64,000 bases of DNA from Eublepharis macularius (taxonomy: Eukaryota; Chordata; Lepidosauria; Squamata; Eublepharidae). The first letter of the stretch is position 1; every line of letters begins with the position of its first letter. Both the position numbers and the translations under genes were made by a program. Positions 11,354 to 20,900 of the stretch are shown here, one piece after another. The notes under the pieces were generated by a model. That model was not told where the DNA came from, did not search any database, and saw only the letters and a list, made by a program, of their open reading frames with translations. The stretch covers positions 17,007,868 to 17,071,867 of the forward strand of contig NC_072791.1 in NCBI RefSeq assembly GCF_028583425.1, in the 5' to 3' direction.

Positions 11354-12254
11354 GCCATAGCAAGGAGCCCAAGCAGGTATGTCAACAGCAGTGGGTCCTG
11401 CCAAAAGCCCTGGGCCCCAGCTGCAGCCCTACCTCCAGGTATGCTGACGCAGGCCCCAGTCTTGAATTTACTGCCAACTCATTTTACGGGGTGACTCTGA
11501 GCTCAAGAAAAGTTTTCCTCAATCCACTTTTTCCACCCGCTGCATAACGTTGCAGACTTCTATCCTGAGTGAGGGCCGTGGGGGCAGCGGCAATTTCTGT
11601 TGCCAAACAGAGTCGTGGCTCTGCTAACCCTGTATGACCTGTGAAGTTAAACAATAAGTCGTAAAGGCAATTTTTTTTAAAAAAATGCCTTAACTATTAA
11701 CTGGGAACGAACGCATCAGGCAGCTCAGACTTTCTGGTTAAACCTGCAGCAGGAAGGGAGAAGCGCTGCAAGGGACATTCCTGTGTGTCCAAGGTAAACA
11801 TCAGACTGCTGCTGGAGCAGATGGCTTGGGCTGGGCTGGGGCAGGCGGAGGAGGGCCAGGCCGCTGACTCACTAGCTCCACACGCTTACACAGGTGCAGC
11901 CAGGAGGGTGTGCACGGCCCTGAACAGCTGCCAGAGGCAGGAGCACGGGCGGCATCAGGCTCGCGTGGGAAGCATTCTCCAGGCGTGAGCCTCCCTGTCT
12001 CCCCCCTCCCCTCCACCCAAGGCAACAAAAGCCAAACGCTGCTCATAGTGATGCAACCCAGCTTTGGCTAAGCAATGCTCAGCAGCGCACAGCAGCACCA
12101 CAGAGGTGCAGAGAGCACGCGCTGGGAATTAGCCCGAAGCGTGCCCAGGATTTTGGCAATTAATGAAGGAGGTTAAGACAGCAATTGGAAAAGCACGTGC
12201 TGGTCCAAGAAGCAGTGAAATAAAATGTCCTAGGAAATAATGGAACACGCTGTG
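11354..12254. other. Unique, moderately GC-rich sequence
   Basis: No exon is supported. The stretch 11810-12010 is GC-rich and open in two antiparallel frames, but neither shows a family motif or splice context. Confidence 0.35.
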
Positions 12255-13050
12255 ATGAGAACGTCCTGGAGCAGACCAGTGTCGGACAGTCCATCTAATC
12301 CGGCACACTGTTTCACACAGTGGCCAACCGGTTGCCTTGCAGGGCCTACAAACAGGGCCGAGAGGTCCAAGGCCTTCCTGTGATGTTGCCTCCTAGCGCT
12401 GGTATTCAGAGGTCTGCTGTTTCTGGCTATGACATTTAGTCACCATGGCTAGTGTCCACTGATGTACCCCTTCTCCATCAATCTAATGTATGTTTGAGGG
12501 CCTCCAGGAAGTGGCCGGAGATCTCCCGGAATTACAACTGATCTCCAGCTAACAGAGCTCAGTTCCCCTGGAGAAAATGGCTGCTTCGGAGGGTCTATGG
12601 CATGATACTCTGCTGAGGGCCCTCCCCAACCCCACCCACTCCAAGCTCCACTCCCCAAATCTCCAGGAATTTCCCAACCTGGAGCTGGCAACTCTGATCT
12701 AATACCCTTTTAAAACCATCCATGCTCGCAGCCATCATTGCATCTTCTGGTAGTGAATCCCGCAATTTAATTACTCATTGAGTCAAAAAGGGCTTTCTTT
12801 TTGCCCATCCTTAATCTATGCCCGACAACTTCATCAGGTGCCCCCAAGATCTAGTATTATGAGAGAGGGAGAAAAACCTCCCTCTATCCACTTTCTACCC
12901 TATGCATAATTTTATAAACCTCTATCATGTCTCTCCTTATTGCCCTTTCTGCCCCCCCCCCAGACTGAGAAGTCTCACTCTTCAGGCTTTTCTTATAGGA
13001 AAGGTGCTCCAACCTCTTAATTACTTTTGTCGTACTCTTCTTTGAGTATA
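12255..13050 (-). mobile_element. CR1 LINE fragment (ORF2 C-terminus and 3' end), split by a MITE
   Basis: The minus-strand reading gives the typical CR1 ending: KGLEHL-like GGTTGGAGCACCTTTCCTAT, then CATGATAGAGGTTTATAAAA, TTATGCATAGGGTAG and GAGTAATTAAATTGCGGGAT. Its 3' portion is near 12290. It is interrupted at 12488-12694 by a family A MITE. Confidence 0.85.
12488..12694 (+). mobile_element. hAT-type MITE, family A, inserted in CR1
   Basis: The body GGCCGGAGATCTCCCGGAAT ... GGAGCTGGCAACTCT is typical. ATCTAAT is repeated at 12481-12487 and 12696-12702, and the CR1 sequence resumes exactly after it. This dates the MITE after the CR1 copy. Confidence 0.85.
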
Positions 13051-13199
13051 GCGAGGGAGGGAGGAAAGGAGAGAGCTGTGTTCAGATATTGCATAGGAAG
13101 CTGTTTGTTTGTGATAAGAACTAACTAGGAAGCTCTCCAGTTTATGTGCTCCATCTCTTTGCGCAGGGCTGAAAGATGTGAAGACTTCTTGGTTCTAGT

Positions 13200-13370
13200 T
13201 AGCCACAGTTTGTTGTGACATCCAAGCTGGGCGAAATGACAAACTGTGGTTTGTTCTCCTGCCTACAAATTAGGATGTGAAACCACAGTTTAATCGCCAT
13301 GAAAATCCTGGCAAGAGAACCAAACTGCAATTTGTTCTTTTACTCAGTTCAGAACCTCCAAAGTTTAGAC
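13200..13370. repeat. Low-copy internal repeats around AAACTGTGGTTTGTT
   Basis: Variants of AACTGTGGTTTGTT and its complement AACCACAGTTT recur several times in 170 bp. This suggests a degraded palindromic interspersed repeat. Confidence 0.4.
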
Positions 13371-13381
13371 AGTGAAAGAGG

Positions 13382-13556
13382 TAGGGTTGCCAACTGCCTG
13401 GAGAACAAAAATGCCCTGCCTTTTTAATAGAGGCTTAATAGGATGCTATTGATCAGGTGCTATTATTTACCACCATGCTTTCAGCTGCCCACTTCCACAC
13501 AGTAAGCATGTATTAAAGGGGCAGGACATTTTTCTCCAGACCTAGTGGTAACCCTA
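13382..13556 (+). mobile_element. MITE family B (TAGGGTTGCCAAC...GGTAACCCTA)
   Basis: Terminal inverted repeats TAGGGTTGCCAAC and GTGGTAACCCTA flank a different interior from family A, with GCCTGGAGAACAAAAATG, TTAATAGAGGCTTAATA and AAAGGGGCAGGACATTTTTC. A second copy is at 30459-30630. Confidence 0.75.
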
Positions 13557-13604
13557 AATAATGGCAGGTGACAGCGCTAAAGATGCTTCAAGAAGTTATT
13601 CAAA

Positions 13605-13700
13605 GAGAGATCCTAAACAGGTCTACTCAGAAGTCCCATTTTACTCAATGAATCTTATACCTAAGGAAGTGCTGTTAGGACCACAGCCTCGGTGCTCTGA
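13605..13700 (-). repeat. Old interspersed repeat (AGTAAG/GTAGACC type)
   Basis: GTCTACTCAGAAGTCCCATT followed by TTACTCAATG is the reverse of a short repeat common in this window (3915, 23320, 38790, 41850). Confidence 0.45.
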
Positions 13701-14835
13701 GTTTGCCAGCGCTGATTACTATGATGAAAATTTGAACTTTCAAAATGGTGGTAAATAAACTGGATATCCGAAAAGGCAAAAAAAAATGCAGGAGGAAGGT
13801 CTGAGTTGGAGTTCTACAGGTGTTCATAAGAAAAACAGTTTTGGAGTTTGAATTTGGATAGAATGAGGTGGAGAGGTTTCGGAGCTGTGAGTTGACTGCA
13901 GGTAGAACGTGTAGGGGAGGCAGGTTCGGGGGAAGGCATTAGAGATTTGCTACCTGGCAAAGGACTGCATTTACTTCCAGTGTGCTCTGCATTTTTTAGA
14001 TAAAGCAAATATGACAAAGGTAACAACAAATCCGTGTGCTCTCTCTCTCTCATTCAAAGGAAACAAAACCTGGTAATGTCGCCTTGCCTAAATATTTTCA
14101 TATGATTCAAACCAGAAAATGCACAGCCATTAATGTCCTTCCTATGGATTACAAAATATCCTTTTGTCGAATAGCTCATGCTTGCAACACCTGGACCGGA
14201 AGAAGCAAAAACCAAACATTTTTGGCAGAAAACCAAAAGGATACTTCATTACAGCTCATTATTCCCAATAAAAAATGAACACTTCTCTCTCCTTTTTTTA
14301 AAAAAAGGACAATCACTGACTATCGATAGCTTCGATAGCCTGGTTTTTCTTTGTCCAGAAGCTCAGCTGTCAATAAAGCAGACTTTTCTGTACTCCCTAA
14401 TACCTGGATGGCATCTTTTGGATAAGACCTTTGTAACGGAAGATCCAAAATTGCCACAGACATTTTCTTTCTGGTTTGTATTTATTTCCTACGCCACAGC
14501 AAGGCAGAAGAACACACACAATGGTTTGCTTATCACTACATTAAACCACTTGGTGAATGTATTGATTGTACTAAAACATTATACAGTTGCTTTTGCCTTT
14601 TAATGTGACGGTGACATCATCCAATAAGCATTTCAGGCTGTAGTTAAAGATTCACCACTGCGAGTACAAGAAAACCACCTGATTACTCACATACAAAGCA
14701 GTGACCACTTGGGACTGAAGTTTAACTGGACTCCTGTGAAAAGTACCTTTTACTCCTGTAAAAAGATTCCTATGTGGCTTGGTAGGTTAGAGATGCCCAA
14801 ACATGATGAAATATGCTTTGAAAACTTAAGTTTCC

Positions 14836-15200
14836 ATAAGAACGTAAGACCAGGGCTTTTTTTCAGGGGGAACGCAAGGGAACGGAGTTCCGGAACCTCT
14901 TGAAAATGGTCACATGGCTGGTGGCCCCGCCCCCTGATCTCCAGACAGAGGGGAGCTTAGATTGCCCTCCGCGCCGCTCGGTGGTGCGGAGGGCAATCTG
15001 AACTCCCCTCTGTCTGGAGATCAGGGGGCGGGGCCACCAGCCATGTGACCATTTTCAAGAGGTTCCGGAACTCCGTTCCCCTGCGTTCCCCCTGAAAAAA
15101 AGTCCTGCATAAGACCCATCCTGCTTGATCAGACCAGTGGTCCATCTAGTTATCCCACGATAGAACTCTCCTCTGTGAATAGATCTAATGCTCGAATCCC
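14836..15200 (-). mobile_element. CR1 LINE 3' end, split by a palindromic MITE
   Basis: CATAAGAACGTAAGAC at the left and CTTGATCAGACCAGTGGTCC, ATCTAGTTATCCCA at the right are two parts of the CR1 3' end read in reverse. They are separated by the 257-bp palindrome. Confidence 0.7.
14851..15107. mobile_element. 257-bp near-perfect palindromic MITE, hAT-like
   Basis: The element starts CAGGGCTTTTTTTCAGGGGG and ends CCCCCTGAAAAAAAGTCCTG. The two halves are almost exact reverse complements (about 120 bp each), meeting near CGCCGCTCGGTGGTGCGGAG. It is flanked by 8-bp copies CGTAAGAC (14843-14850) and CATAAGAC (15108-15115), differing by one transition. TIR start CAGGG and 8-bp duplication fit the hAT superfamily. 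A diverged relative is at 52482. Confidence 0.88.
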
Positions 15201-15259
15201 CCATAATAGATGTGCCTGCCACTTCTATGCTCCCTCAGACCATGGAAACCCCTTGTGCC

Positions 15260-16520
15260 ACTGATCCTCCCAACAATGCGCAGGTACCAATATAATTTAT
15301 CAATGTTTTTTTTTGTTGCAATACGTGACTCAGCATGCTTTGGACATTGGGGGGCGCTGCATGTCTCTCTCTCTCTCTCTCTCTGTTTGTTACTCTCTTG
15401 ATAAGTAAGGTGCTTCTCTTTGTCTAAGGTGGGAATGCCTTCTGACTCCTTCTCTCTCTCCGCTTCCTTTGGGAGAGTTTTTTCTTTCTTTCTTCATAGC
15501 CTTCCAAAGGGAAGGATGTATTTTTCAGAGCTCCTGCTATGAAGGCCTCATCCACACACCCACATGTGGCCATGGGATAGGGCAAGTAATGCTTTAGATG
15601 AGGACTTTCTCTCGCAAGATATTGCTGTGAACGTTGGGGGAAAACGCTTCTGAATGGGTAACTCTGCTACCAAACGAAATATAACTATTTCTAATATTTT
15701 TAACCCACCCTTCCTGCAAAGAGCTCAGGATAGTTTAACGCCCCCCCCCCCATTTTATCCCTACCACATCCGTGTGAAGTGGGTTAGGCTAGCAGATAAT
15801 GACTAGTCCATGGTCCTCTGCTGAGTTTCTAATACCCCTATCACCCCCATTTCCCCAATGTAGCCTGGGCTACAGGTGACAGGTGTGAAAGAATTCCTCA
15901 AGTATCATCACTTCTCCAAAAGTAAACCATTGCCCACCTCTGACTTTCTCGGTGGAACAAGCAGCATCCACCAAAAGGTGTACCATTGCCAACTCTGATT
16001 TACTTGGGGCGGGGGGTTGCTGGAAGCATGATCCAAAAACTGGATTCGAGAATGTGTATCTGAGTATTAGGTGAACTGTGCCCCCACTTATTTTAATCTC
16101 CAAAAGCCTCAGGGATATGAAGAAAAATGAATTAATGATTTGTGGTTTTGATTTTTAAGAATAAGGATATGGGATATTAAGAAGATGAGATATAGAAAAA
16201 AAAGATGTTAATTAGACCACAAGCTGATTGACACTAAAGAAGGAAGTGTTGTAGGCGAAAAAGTGTAATGGATTAACATGCTTACTATGCTTTTTACTGT
16301 TGTTTTTACTTTGTATGTAGGCCACTGTTAGCTCTTGATAGTTGTGTTTTTGTTATGTTTAACTTTCCTTCTTTGCTCTATCTTTTAACTTTTCTACAAT
16401 AAAAATAAACAAAAGACTCAAAGATTAATAGTTTGGGAAACACTGTTTTAGGGAATGAGGAGCGCTATACAACATGGCACAAAAATAGCTCTCTCGATCT
16501 CCTTGGTAAGAAAAAACCTA
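15260..16520. other. Unassigned sequence with SINE debris
   Basis: A CT-rich microsatellite lies at 15363-15384. A minus-strand SINE remnant lies at about 15680-15815 (GTGAAGTGGGTTAGGCTAGC). Nothing else is recognised. Confidence 0.45.
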
Positions 16521-16726
16521 GTTCACATCTGAACACATTAAGCTGCCGTATATGGAGTCAGACCCTTGGCCCTGTCTGCTCTGACCGGCAGCAGCTTTCC
16601 AGGGTCTCAGGCAGAGGTCTTTCACATCGCCTCCTAGCTAATCATCTTAGTTGGAGATGCCGGGGATTGTACCTGAGGCCTTCCGCATGCTGAGCATATA
16701 TTCCACCACTGAACCACAGCCCTCCT
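16521..16726 (-). mobile_element. tRNA-derived SINE, family 1
   Basis: Minus-strand copy with TAAGCTGCCGTATATGGAGT, GGTCTCAGGCAGAGGTCTTT and, near its head, GCCGGGGATTGTACCTGAGG (box B region) and CCACTGAACC. Confidence 0.8.
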
Positions 16727-17124
16727 CTCTAGTCTCCCATTGCTACAACTCAAGACTTTCTCCACCACTCTGCTGCCAAAGCTATTTGCTTCTTGTCATA
16801 CCATCTGATGCCTTCCCCTTAATCCTCTACACTGGTAATATTCACCCAGTGGCCCTGGAACCCCATGTGGCTCTTTGGCATGCCACCTGTGGCTCTTCAG
16901 TGTACCATTTCCCAATATGGCTCCTGCCCCGCATGCTAGAGATTTAGGCCATTTCCTAGCAGAGCTTGTGGTTAGCAGATGGTTTGCACCTTGAAATAGC
17001 TGCAGTGACTTAGGGATGGGTCAACTGCTAGCTTTCCTGAGCCACAGGCCTCATGCCAGGGATAGAAGTCAAGGGTCAGTCCACTCCAACAAGCCCTCAT
17101 TCTTCTCCACGGCCTCTGGTTGTA

Positions 17125-17600
17125 GTTATATGTTTAATATTAATGTTTGTATAAGTAGAAAAGATCCTTAAGGATAAGGATGTGTTGCTGGAGACCAAGA
17201 TCAAGATAATTCGTACTATGGTACTCTCCATTACTATGTACGGATGTGAACGTTGGACAGTGAAGAAAGCTGAAAGAAAAGTGATTCATTTGAATTGTGC
17301 TGGGGGAGAGTTTGATAGATACCAAGCCTGAATTCTCCCTAGAATCTAAAACGACAAAACTGAAGCTATCATACTTTGGTGACATTGTGAGAAGACAAGA
17401 CTCACTGGAAAAGACAATAATGCTAGGAAAGGTGGAAGGCAGAAAGAAAAGAGGAAGACATGAGATAGATTGACTTAATAAAGGAAGCTGTGGCCTTCAG
17501 TTTACAAGACCTGAGCAAGGCTATCAATGATAGGATATTATGGAGGGCATTCATTCATAGGGACATCATATGTTGGAAGTGACTTGATGGCACATAACAT
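17125..17600 (+). mobile_element. Bov-B/RTE LINE, ORF2 C-terminus and 3' end (broken)
   Basis: Reading on the + strand gives ETKIKIIRTMVL then MYGCERWTVKKAERK. After several frame disruptions it gives a region matching LEKTIMLGKVEGRKKRG and the DR-x-x-WR-A end. From memory these are the Bov-B block MYGCESWTIKKAE and LEKTLMLGKIEG. It carries multiple disabling changes and is inactive. A TG repeat follows at 17597. Confidence 0.8.
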
Positions 17601-17614
17601 GTGTGTGTGTGTTG
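17597..17614. repeat. (TG)n microsatellite
   Basis: A short GT dinucleotide run directly follows the Bov-B 3' end (CATAACATG then TG repeats), which is a usual position for a simple-repeat tail. Confidence 0.7.
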
Positions 17615-17744
17615 GATGAGGTAGTGGGATGCAGTCGTCCTGTGGCTGTTTTGGTTAATAGTAATCGCAAATGTAGCTCTTCACAAGCTGTGGATGAGGA
17701 CCACTGCCCTACACTGTGCATGCCTAATTTTAAACTCCTTGGAA

Positions 17745-17860
17745 GAGAGCAAGAGTCCAGTAGCAACTATAAGATTAACAAAATTAGTGGTACGGTATGA
17801 GCTTTTGTGAGCCATAGCTCACTTCTTCAGATAGCTGAAAAAGTGAGCTGTTGATCTGAA
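17745..17860 (+). repeat. GAGTCCAGTAGCA-family repeat, single arm
   Basis: GAGTCCAGTAGCAACTATAA ... GGTATGAGCTTTTGTGAGCC ... CTCACTTCTTCAGATA matches the family seen as a palindrome at 7021. Confidence 0.65.
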
Positions 17861-17867
17861 GTAGCTT

Positions 17868-18058
17868 CTTCAATGTATCTGGGAGGTCCAGGTTCAAATC
17901 CCCACTCTGCCATGGAAGTTCACTGGGCAACTTTGGGCCAGTCACACCCTCTTAGCCTAACCTACCTCACAGGGTTGTTGTGAGGCCAAAATAGCAGAAA
18001 GTGAGGTGAGCTGCGTTGAATCCCAGTGGGGAGAAAGGTGAGATCTAATAGCAGCACA
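17868..18058 (+). mobile_element. SINE family 2, 5'-truncated (cluster unit 1)
   Basis: GGTCCAGGTTCAAATCCCCA (box B), CACTGGGCAACTTTGGGCCA, CCTCACAGGGTTGTTGTGAG and GTGGGGAGAAAGGTGAGATC. The head is truncated. Confidence 0.75.
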
Positions 18059-18060
18059 GC

Positions 18061-18262
18061 ATTTTGAGAGCCAGTATACTGGAGTGGTTAGTGTCAGACT
18101 AGGATTTGCAAGATCCAGGTTCAAAACTCCACATGGAGTTTGAGCTAGTTACACTCTCTCGGCCTAACTTACCTCACAGGGTTGTTGTGAGGCAAAAATA
18201 GCAGAGAGTGATGCAAGCTGCTTGGGGAGAAAGGTGGTATATAGTTTATGAAGTAAATTTAA
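18061..18262 (+). mobile_element. SINE family 2 (cluster unit 2)
   Basis: It starts TTTTGAGAGCCAGTATACTG, contains CTCACAGGGTTGTTGTGAGG and ends GGGGAGAAAGGTGGTATATA followed by an A-rich tail. Confidence 0.75.
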
Positions 18263-18283
18263 AAAAAAAACAGCACTGCCTTT

Positions 18284-18712
18284 TGAGAGCCAGTATAACA
18301 TAGTTGTTAAGAGTGTCAGACTAGGAGACCCAGGTTCCAAACTCCACTCTGCCATGGAAGCTCTCTTGAGTGCCAAACTACAAGTGACGCCTGACACTAG
18401 TTGGACACTTGTCAGCTTCCCTCAAGTTTTGATGGGAAATGCAGGCATCCTGGTTTTACAGCTTGGCTCTCCATTACAGCTGCAAGATCAGGACACCTAC
18501 ATTTCTCATTAAAACTTGAGGGACGCTGACAAGTGTCCAACTAATGTCAGGCATCACCTATAGTTTGGCCCTCAGCAACTTTGGGCCAGTCACACCCTCT
18601 CAGCCTAACCTACCTCACAGGGTTGTTGCGAGGCCAAAATAGCAGCGAGTGAGGTGAGCAGCGTTGAAAGCCAATGGGGAGAGCAAGGCGATGTCTAATT
18701 TCTGAAGTAAAA
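18284..18712 (+). mobile_element. SINE family 2 (cluster unit 3), split by a palindromic MITE
   Basis: The left half is 18284-18367 (GAGAGCCAGTATAACATAGT ... CTCTGCCATGGAAG). The right half is 18576-18712 (CAACTTTGGGCCAGTCACAC ... GAAGTAAAATAAA). The junction matches the uninterrupted copy at 17868, so the MITE between them came later. Confidence 0.8.
18368..18575. mobile_element. Palindromic MITE (GCCAAACTAC ends) inside a SINE
   Basis: Same family as 10104-10304. The left arm GCCAAACTACAAGTGACGCC is mirrored by the right arm ending GGCATCACCTATAGTTTGGC. The arms differ at only a few sites. The copy lies about 150 bp upstream of the NUDT14 CpG island. Confidence 0.85.
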
Positions 18713-18728
18713 TAAATTGCTAGTACCT

Positions 18729-19220
18729 GGAAGGGCGGGGACGGGGGATAATCGTGCAACTTCCTCCTGTGCAGAAAGAGGCTTCAGCCCAGTCCACCCG
18801 TCTTAAGCGTCCTCTGAGGGGCAGGGGGCCTCTCCTCAGGCGCTCTCGCCCGCCTTCCTTCCTTCCCTCCGCCGCCCGTTCTCGGCGCGTCAAGCGCAGG
18901 GCTGCACAGCCGGCAACCGCGGAGCCACGGTCTTTGACGCTGCCTCCGCCCCGCGATGGAATCAATCGAGGACCTGGCGGTGGGGCCTTGCGCGGCCTCG
19001 CTGTACCTGCGGCCTCTGCGGCTCCGCTACCGCCAGGTAAGCCCGGCGGCCTCTTCGCCGGCACGGCAGCTGAGCCCGCGCCGCTTCCCGCCCTCCGAGG
19101 CCGGCGTGTGGCCTGGCTCTTCCCCAGGGGGAGAAGCGTGGGGAGGGGAAACCGAAACCGCCAGCTTGAGACTGCTGGGAAGGGGCCGCCGTCAGCCTGG
19201 AAGCCTTGCTGAGCTTTAGG
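18729..19220 (+). promoter_or_regulatory. CpG-island promoter of NUDT14
   Basis: This roughly 490-bp block is strikingly GC- and CpG-rich compared with the AT-leaning flanks. It begins with a GGGCGGGG Sp1-type box at about 18734 and spans the first coding exon and the start of intron 1. No TATA box is evident at a sensible distance, as is usual for housekeeping promoters. SINE sequence runs right up to its left edge (about 18715). The exact transcription start is unknown. Confidence 0.8.
18956..19036 (+). CDS. NUDT14: NUDT14 coding exon 1 (UDP-sugar diphosphatase, N-terminus)
   Basis: NUDT14 is a cytosolic, Mg-dependent Nudix hydrolase that splits UDP-glucose and related sugar nucleotides to UMP and a sugar 1-phosphate. 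This exon encodes 27 residues ending CAASLYLRPLRLRYRQ. From memory the human protein begins with a very similar block (CAASPYLRPLTLHYRQ); I count about 19 of 27 identities. The ATG has G at -3 and G at +4 and lies in a CpG island. The exon ends CAG and is followed directly by GTAAGC, a strong donor, in phase 0. The next peptide, at 55977, continues the family alignment without a gap, which confirms both the start and the exon end. The Nudix box itself is encoded downstream, outside the window. The 5' UTR start cannot be set from sequence. Confidence 0.93.
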
Positions 19221-19230
19221 GTTCAGCTTT

Positions 19231-19378
19231 TCTGCCTGCCTGCCTACCTAATTTCTGAGCCTAGAGTTCAGCAGCTTCTTTCTACCTAGCTACCTACCTA
19301 CCGTCCTTTCTGAGCCTAGAGTTCAGGAGTTTCTACCTACCTACCTACCTAACTTTCTGAGTCTAGCCTTCAGCAGCT

Positions 19379-19458
<80 letters not shown>

Positions 19459-19484
19459 TCACCTACCTACATACCTACCTACCT
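19231..19484. repeat. Composite satellite: three degenerate TTCTGAGCCTAG units plus (TTTC)n and (CCTA)n
   Basis: Three imperfect copies of a block beginning TTTCTGAGCCTAGAGTTCAG and ending in CTAC repeats are followed by an uninterrupted (TTTC)n tract of about 82 bp (19379-19460) and a short (CCTA)n tract. It lies about 200-450 bp inside intron 1. Confidence 0.85.
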
Positions 19485-19487
19485 CAT

Positions 19488-19880
19488 TTATATCCTGCCT
19501 TTCTTCCCAATAGGGACCTAAAACAGCTCACATCATTCTTCCCTCCTCCATTTTTATATTTATAACAACCCTATAAGGGTGGAGATTGGTAGGGTTGCCA
19601 ACCTTCAGGTGGTGGCTGGCAGTCTCCCATAATTACAGGTGACTTCCAGGCCGTATAGATCACTTCCCCTGGAAAAAATGGCTGCTTTGGAGGGTAGGCA
19701 GTACAGCATAATACCCCACTGAGGTCACTCTGCTCCCCAAATCCTGGCCTGTCCAGACTCCACCTCCCCAAATCTCCAGGAATTTCTCAACCTGGAGCTG
19801 GCAACTATAGCTGAGGGGGGAGAGGGAGAGGCTGGCCCAAGGTCACCCAGCAAGCTTCTGTGGCAAGGTGAAGATTCGAA
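19488..19880 (-). mobile_element. SINE, minus strand, split by MITE at 19590
   Basis: TTATATCCTGCCTTTCTTCC ... ACAACCCTATAAGGGTGGAG, then after the MITE GGCTGGCCCAAGGTCACCCA ... GATTCGAACTTGG. The halves complete one family 2-like SINE. Confidence 0.65.
19590..19809 (+). mobile_element. hAT-type MITE, family A, inside a SINE
   Basis: TAGGGTTGCCAACC ... GGTGGCTGGCAGTCTCCC ... CTCCAGGAATTTCTCAACCT ... GCTGGCAACTATA. The flanking octamers do not match convincingly, so the target duplication has decayed. Confidence 0.75.
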
Positions 19881-20235
19881 CTTGGAGCTCCCAGTTCCCA
19901 ATCTCCAGTTGTTGGATTTTACCTCTTTTAACTTGTGGTCTGATTAATAATTCTCTGGAAGAAATTCTTCCCTATCTGATGCTAGATAGTGATTCAAATC
20001 TAACCTTGTGGGTTGCTAAATTTCTCTGTTGCATATTTTCCTTTAGAAGTTAATTTATTATTCTGCTAGTCATTGCTGAAGATCATTTGATCATAGGAGC
20101 TCTGAAAAGGAAAGGAAGGGAGGACGCCGTCTCCTACACTGTACTGGCTTTCAAGTATATATGTACTGGCACCTTTGTTTAAAAAGCCTGTCTCACGATT
20201 GTTTAATTTTGGATCCACTATCACTTTCCAAGCAC

Positions 20236-20420
20236 TATGTATTTGTTTATTAAGTAAAAATTTATCAGGGCAGTGTACATTCTCTGCTTGTCCACAACAG
20301 CCCTGTCAAGTACGTGAGACACACAGAGAGAATAACTGGCCTAACGTCATCCGTTGAGTTTCGTGGCCTTGCAGAGAATTCGAACTTGGGTCTTCCAGAT
20401 TCCAGTTTCATAGGCTAAAT
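20236..20420 (-). mobile_element. SINE, family 2-like, diverged
   Basis: The reverse reading has AACTGGAATCTGGAAGACCC, AAGTTCGAATTCTC (box B region) and CTTGACAGGGCTGTTGTGGA. Confidence 0.55.
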
Positions 20421-20435
20421 GCCATTATGATGAGG

Positions 20436-20630
20436 TAGGGCCGATGGCTGAGCGGTACAACATCTGCTTTATGTGCAGAAGGCCCAGGTTGAATCCCTTA
20501 GCTCTCAGCAGGTGTTGAATAACATCTTTTTCTGCCTGAGACCTTGGAGAGCTTCTGCCATTCAGAGTAGACAGTGCTGGCCTTGGCAGACCAATGCTGT
20601 GACTCAGTGGAAGGCCATTTCATGTGTGAT
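20436..20630 (+). mobile_element. tRNA-derived SINE, family 1
   Basis: GCCGATGGCTGAGCGGTACA, GCAGAAGGCCCAGGTTGAAT, GCCTGAGACCTTGGAGAGCT and AGAGTAGACAGTGCTGGCCT match the family in order. Confidence 0.75.
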
Positions 20631-20699
20631 AATCAAAAAGTAACCTCCCTCCCGCAACACACACAAATCTGCAATTTAGTAGCATTGTGGAACTGAATC

Positions 20700-20900
20700 T
20701 TTTTTACACTGCCTTTGATCCAAGAAGCTCAGGAGCATGTTCATAGTTCTCCACTTTATCTCTCGCAACAACCCTGTGAGGTACATGGGTTTAACAGCCA
20801 AGTAGCCCAAGGTCGCTCAAGAAGCTTCATGGCTGTGGGATTTTGAACCTGGGTTTGCCCAGTGCTGTCTGACTTTCTAACATCACTCTGACTCTCAGCT
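20700..20900 (-). mobile_element. SINE, family 2-like, diverged
   Basis: The reverse reading has GTTAGAAAGTCAGACAGCAC, CCCAGGTTCAAAATCCCAC and CCTCACAGGGTTGTTGCGAG. Confidence 0.55.

Larger units (their letters stand above)
1..18720. other. Upstream intergenic region, no host exon seen
   Basis: In mammals BRF1 lies upstream of NUDT14 in the same orientation (recalled, not checked here). I looked for BRF1-like C-terminal coding sequence and saw none, so the gene end is probably further left. The interval is a mix of old unique sequence and the repeats listed below. Confidence 0.6.

Noticed and set aside
1-18720. 3' exons of BRF1 expected from mammalian gene order
   Set aside because: No acidic C-terminal coding segment or splice-bounded exon could be found. 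The gene, if present, lies further upstream.
18754-19212. 152-codon + frame over the CpG island as an alternative first exon
   Set aside because: It is a GC-rich open frame offset from the NUDT14 frame, rich in Arg/Pro/Ala as any CpG island frame would be. The NUDT14 frame has the family match and donor site.
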